From: Sva-07 sp964592115
GTDB lineage: Bacteria; Actinomycetota; Acidimicrobiia; Acidimicrobiales; Ilumatobacteraceae
Assembly (NCBI GenBank): GCA_964592115.1
Contig: CAZQCP010000125.1
Location: forward strand, 1-9,220
Direction: 5' to 3'
Length of the DNA: 9,220 nucleotides
In this document: positions 7,201 to 9,220 of the stretch, piece after piece
How positions within the stretch are numbered: position 1 is the stretch's first letter
How the letters are laid out: each line of letters opens with the position of its first letter
Program-made: the position numbers and the translations under genes
The notes under the pieces: model-generated
The model's database searches: none
What the model was told of the DNA's origin: nothing
The model's input: the letters and a program-made list of their open reading frames with translations, nothing else

Positions 7201-8085
7201 ATGACGATCACCCTCGACACGGTCCCCGACGACGTCCCACCGGCCGCGCCCGCGCCGGCGCGGCCGGTGTCGTCGACGCCGCGCCGGCGAGCGCGCTTCG
7301 GCACGCTGCGCGCCGGCTCGGCGCTCGGGCTCGGTGTCACGATGCTGTGGTTCGGGGTGCTCGTGCTGATCCCCCTCGCCGCCGTCGTCGGCAAGACGGC
7401 ATCGGGCGGTTGGGGAGCGTTCTGGAAGACGATCACGAACGAGCAGACCGCAGCGGCGATCCGGCTGACGGTGACACAGGCATTCCTCGTGACGCTGCTC
7501 AACATCGTGATGGGCACGATGATCGCCTGGGTGCTCGTGCGCGATCAGTTCCGCGGCAAGCGCTTCGTCGAAGTCGTGATCGACATCCCGTTCGCGCTGC
7601 CGACGATCGTTGCCGGGCTCGTCCTGCTGTCGTTGTACGGCCCGCGGAGTCCGATCGGGGTCGACATCGCCAACACTCGCCTGGCGGTGTTCGTCGCGTT
7701 CGCGTTCGTGACGTTGCCGTTCGTCGTGCGGACGGTGCAGCCCGTGCTCGAGTCGCTGGAGGCCGACGTCGAGCAGGCTGCGGCGTCGCTCGGCGCGTCG
7801 CGCACCGCCACGTTCCGCCGTGTGATCCTGCCGTCGCTGGCGCCGGCGATCGCCGCCGGTGCGACGATGTCGTTCGCTCGGGCGATCAGCGAGTACGGCT
7901 CGCTCGTTCTGTTGTCGGGCAACCTCGCGCTGCGCACGGAGGTCACCTCGGTGCGCATCCTCACCTACGTCGAGAACGGCGACCTCGCCGCGGCGGCGTC
8001 CGTGGCCACCGTGTTGCTCATCATCTCACTCGTGGTGATCGTGGTGCTCGACATCATTCAGCGACGGGTGGCTCGCCGTGGCTGA
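7201..8085 (+). CDS. cysT: Sulfate ABC transporter permease CysT
   Basis: 294 residues, inner-membrane permease that forms the sulfate channel with CysW. After a Pro/Ala/Arg-rich cytosolic N-terminus of about 38 residues, membrane segments are visible at roughly 41-63, 86-113, 123-146, 160-183, 217-240 and 263-286. The EAA loop that docks on the ATPase, EQAAASLGASRTATFRRVIL, is at 191-210 with its conserved Gly198, followed by the usual LPSLAPAI. The PFALPTIVAGLVLLSLYG stretch near 130-147 is typical of CysT/CysU. The ATG at 7201 has a GAGCGAGG purine tract upstream (7187-7194). The gene ends within the start region of cysW. Confidence 0.93.
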   Translation: MTITLDTVPDDVPPAAPAPARPVSSTPRRRARFGTLRAGSALGLGVTMLWFGVLVLIPLAAVVGKTASGGWGAFWKTITNEQTAAAIRLTVTQAFLVTLLNIVMGTMIAWVLVRDQFRGKRFVEVVIDIPFALPTIVAGLVLLSLYGPRSPIGVDIANTRLAVFVAFAFVTLPFVVRTVQPVLESLEADVEQAAASLGASRTATFRRVILPSLAPAIAAGATMSFARAISEYGSLVLLSGNLALRTEVTSVRILTYVENGDLAAAASVATVLLIISLVVIVVLDIIQRRVARRG

Positions 8086-8122
8086 GGTCGCCGTGCGTGA
8101 GGTCGCCGTGGGTGAGCTCGGC
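8078..8122. repeat. Three 15-base tandem repeats at the cysW start
   Basis: GTGGCTGAGGTCGCC (8078-8092), GTGCGTGAGGTCGCC (8093-8107) and GTGGGTGAGCTCGGC (8108-8122) follow each other directly. The first two differ at two bases; the third is more diverged. They encode VAEVA, VREVA and VGELG (the first V is read as Met if used for initiation). Each unit begins with GTG, and the first two units contain a GAGG ribosome-site-like core. The cysT stop codon (8083-8085) lies in the first unit. Confidence 0.75.
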
Positions 8123-8944
8123 GTGTCCCAATCCGCGGTGCGCCAGCGCGTGCGCATCACGACACTCGTGATGCGCCTGATCGTGATCGGGTACCTGTTC
8201 TTCCTCGTCGTCTGGCCCGTCTCGCTCGTGGTGCGCAGCGCGTTCGCCGACGGCATCGGATCGCTGTTCGACGCACTGCGCGACCCCGTCGTCGTCGACG
8301 CGCTGCGCCTCACCGTCGTCGTGGCCCTCGTGTCCGTCACGATCAACACGGTGTTCGGCGTCGGCATGTCGCTACTCCTCGTGCGACAGGAGTTCCCCGG
8401 CAAGCGCCTGCTCAACGCACTCGTCGATCTGCCGCTCGCCGTGTCGCCGGTCGTCGTCGGTCTCGCGTTGCTGCTCGTCTACAACGGGCAGAACGGCTGG
8501 TTCGGCACGACGCTGGAAGGCAGCGGCATCCAGGTGATGTTCGCCACGCCGGCGATCGTGATGGCCACCACGTTCGTCGCGCTTCCACTCGTCGTGCGCG
8601 AGATCGTGCCGGTGCTCGAAGAGATCGGCACCGATCAGGAGGTGGCCGCCGTGAGCCTCGGCGCCGGGCCGTTGCAGACGTTCCGCCGCATCACGCTGCC
8701 GGCGATCAAGTGGGCGCTCGTCTACGGCGTCGTGTTGAGCCTCGCCCGATCGCTCGGTGAGTTCGGTGCCGTGAAGATCGTGTCCGGCAACGTCATCGGG
8801 CGCACCCAGACGGCGACGCTCGTCGTCGAGCAGAAGTATCAGGACTTCGAGCAGAACTCGTCGTACGCGATCGCGTTCGTCCTCGTGTCGGTCTCGGTGC
8901 TGTGCATCGTGATCGTGTCGTTCATCCGTCCCCGGGAGGTGTGA
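8078..8944 (+). CDS. cysW: Sulfate ABC transporter permease CysW
   Basis: 288 residues from GTG 8078, partner permease of CysT. Hydrophobic segments lie at roughly 29-53, 73-102, 115-135, 154-180, 212-236 and 263-282 (approximate). The EAA loop QEVAAVSLGAGPLQTFRRIT is at 187-206 with Gly195, followed by LPAI. PVVVGLALLLVY at 124-135 and the NGWFG segment agree with CysW. The start is uncertain. GTG 8078 overlaps the end of cysT by eight bases with a weak ribosome site, whereas the in-frame GTGs at 8093 and 8108 each have GAGG five bases upstream (8084-8087 and 8099-8102). These three codons begin successive copies of a 15-base tandem repeat. Either later start would shorten the protein by 5 or 10 residues without touching the conserved part. 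Confidence 0.92.
   Translation: MAEVAVREVAVGELGVSQSAVRQRVRITTLVMRLIVIGYLFFLVVWPVSLVVRSAFADGIGSLFDALRDPVVVDALRLTVVVALVSVTINTVFGVGMSLLLVRQEFPGKRLLNALVDLPLAVSPVVVGLALLLVYNGQNGWFGTTLEGSGIQVMFATPAIVMATTFVALPLVVREIVPVLEEIGTDQEVAAVSLGAGPLQTFRRITLPAIKWALVYGVVLSLARSLGEFGAVKIVSGNVIGRTQTATLVVEQKYQDFEQNSSYAIAFVLVSVSVLCIVIVSFIRPREV
8934..8939 (+). promoter_or_regulatory. Ribosome-binding site of cysA, deciding its start
   Basis: GGGAGG is a strong Shine-Dalgarno match inside the last codons of cysW. It is seven bases before GTG 8947 but only one base before the other in-frame GTG at 8941, so 8947 is the likely initiation codon. Confidence 0.65.
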
Positions 8945-8946
8945 TC

Positions 8947-9220
8947 GTGAGCATCGCGATCAGCAACGTGTCCAAGCGCTTCGGTGACTTCGTCGCCCTC
9001 GACGACGTCAGCGTCACTGTGCCGAGCGGTCGATTGACGGCGCTGCTCGGCCCGTCCGGCGGCGGCAAGTCGACGCTGCTGCGCATCGTCGCCGGTTTGG
9101 AAGACGCCGACAGCGGCACCGTGTCGATCGATGGTGTCGACGTGACCGCGGCGACGCCGCAGCGCCGCAACGTCGGCTTCGTGTTCCAGCACTACGCCGC
9201 GTTCAAGCACATGACCGTGG
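8947..9220 (+). CDS. cysA: Sulfate ABC transporter ATP-binding subunit CysA, N-terminal 91 codons (cut by window end)
   Basis: Cytosolic ATPase that powers the CysT/CysW channel. From GTG 8947 the reading begins MSIAISNVSKRFGDFVALDD, the usual N-terminus of ABC ATPases of this type. Walker A is GPSGGGKST at 35-43 with Lys41. The Q-loop Gln81 lies in FVFQHYAAFKHMTV at 78-91, which closely matches the CysA group and separates it from other importers. The signature motif, Walker B and the C-terminal domain lie beyond the window. The start is two bases past the cysW stop (8942-8944), so translation is coupled. The reading frame is open to the end of the window. Confidence 0.93.
   Translation, partial: MSIAISNVSKRFGDFVALDDVSVTVPSGRLTALLGPSGGGKSTLLRIVAGLEDADSGTVSIDGVDVTAATPQRRNVGFVFQHYAAFKHMTV

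Noticed and set aside
6012..7517. 501-codon open frame on the minus strand opposite the sulfate-binding protein gene
   Set aside because: It is composed of Arg/Asp/Val/Gly-rich low-information sequence typical of the reverse strand of a high-GC gene, has no recognisable domain, and opposes a clear lipoprotein gene and promoter.

Overview
The window is high-GC DNA (very rich in GTC, CTC, TCG and GCC codons) with tightly packed genes, all on the plus strand. GC content, actinobacterial-style protein sequences and gene order suggest an actinobacterium, perhaps of the Acidimicrobiia (Ilumatobacter-like). That placement is an inference; no rRNA or marker gene is present to confirm it.

Layout. Positions 2-52 hold the last codons of an unidentified gene. 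A 72-base gap follows; it contains a short tandem repeat and the left half of a perfect 13-bp inverted repeat that encloses the first ATG of the next gene. Positions 125-5919 are a four-gene, almost gapless operon: a circularly permuted ATP-grasp protein (COG2308, DUF404/407), a stand-alone alpha-E protein (COG2307, DUF403), a 792-residue fusion of a second, apparently degenerate ATP-grasp domain to a second alpha-E domain, and a transglutaminase-like protein with an intact Cys-His-Asp triad. Such gene sets were predicted by comparative genomics (the amidoligase and ATP-grasp work of Iyer, Aravind and colleagues) to make or modify peptides, but the substrate is unknown as far as I know. I see no peptidase and no obvious peptide substrate gene in the window.

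Positions 5920-6089 are an AT-richer intergenic region. It holds an 11-bp perfect inverted repeat with a nested hairpin, then a near-consensus sigma-70-type promoter (TTGACA, 17 bp, TAATCT) overlapped by small dyads. This promoter drives a sulfate/thiosulfate ABC importer operon from 6090 to the window end: a lipoprotein substrate-binding protein, the permeases CysT and CysW, and the first 91 codons of the ATPase CysA.

How the parts work together. The second operon is a complete sulfate-uptake system (binding protein, two permeases, ATPase) that feeds cysteine synthesis. The first is probably a cytosolic peptide-bond-forming module: one competent ATP-grasp ligase, alpha-E helical partners, a pseudo-ligase fusion and a transglutaminase-type thiol enzyme. 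The same order of ATP-grasp, alpha-E and transglutaminase genes followed by a binding protein-cysT-cysW-cysA operon occurs, with more genes between, in Mycobacterium tuberculosis as I remember it.
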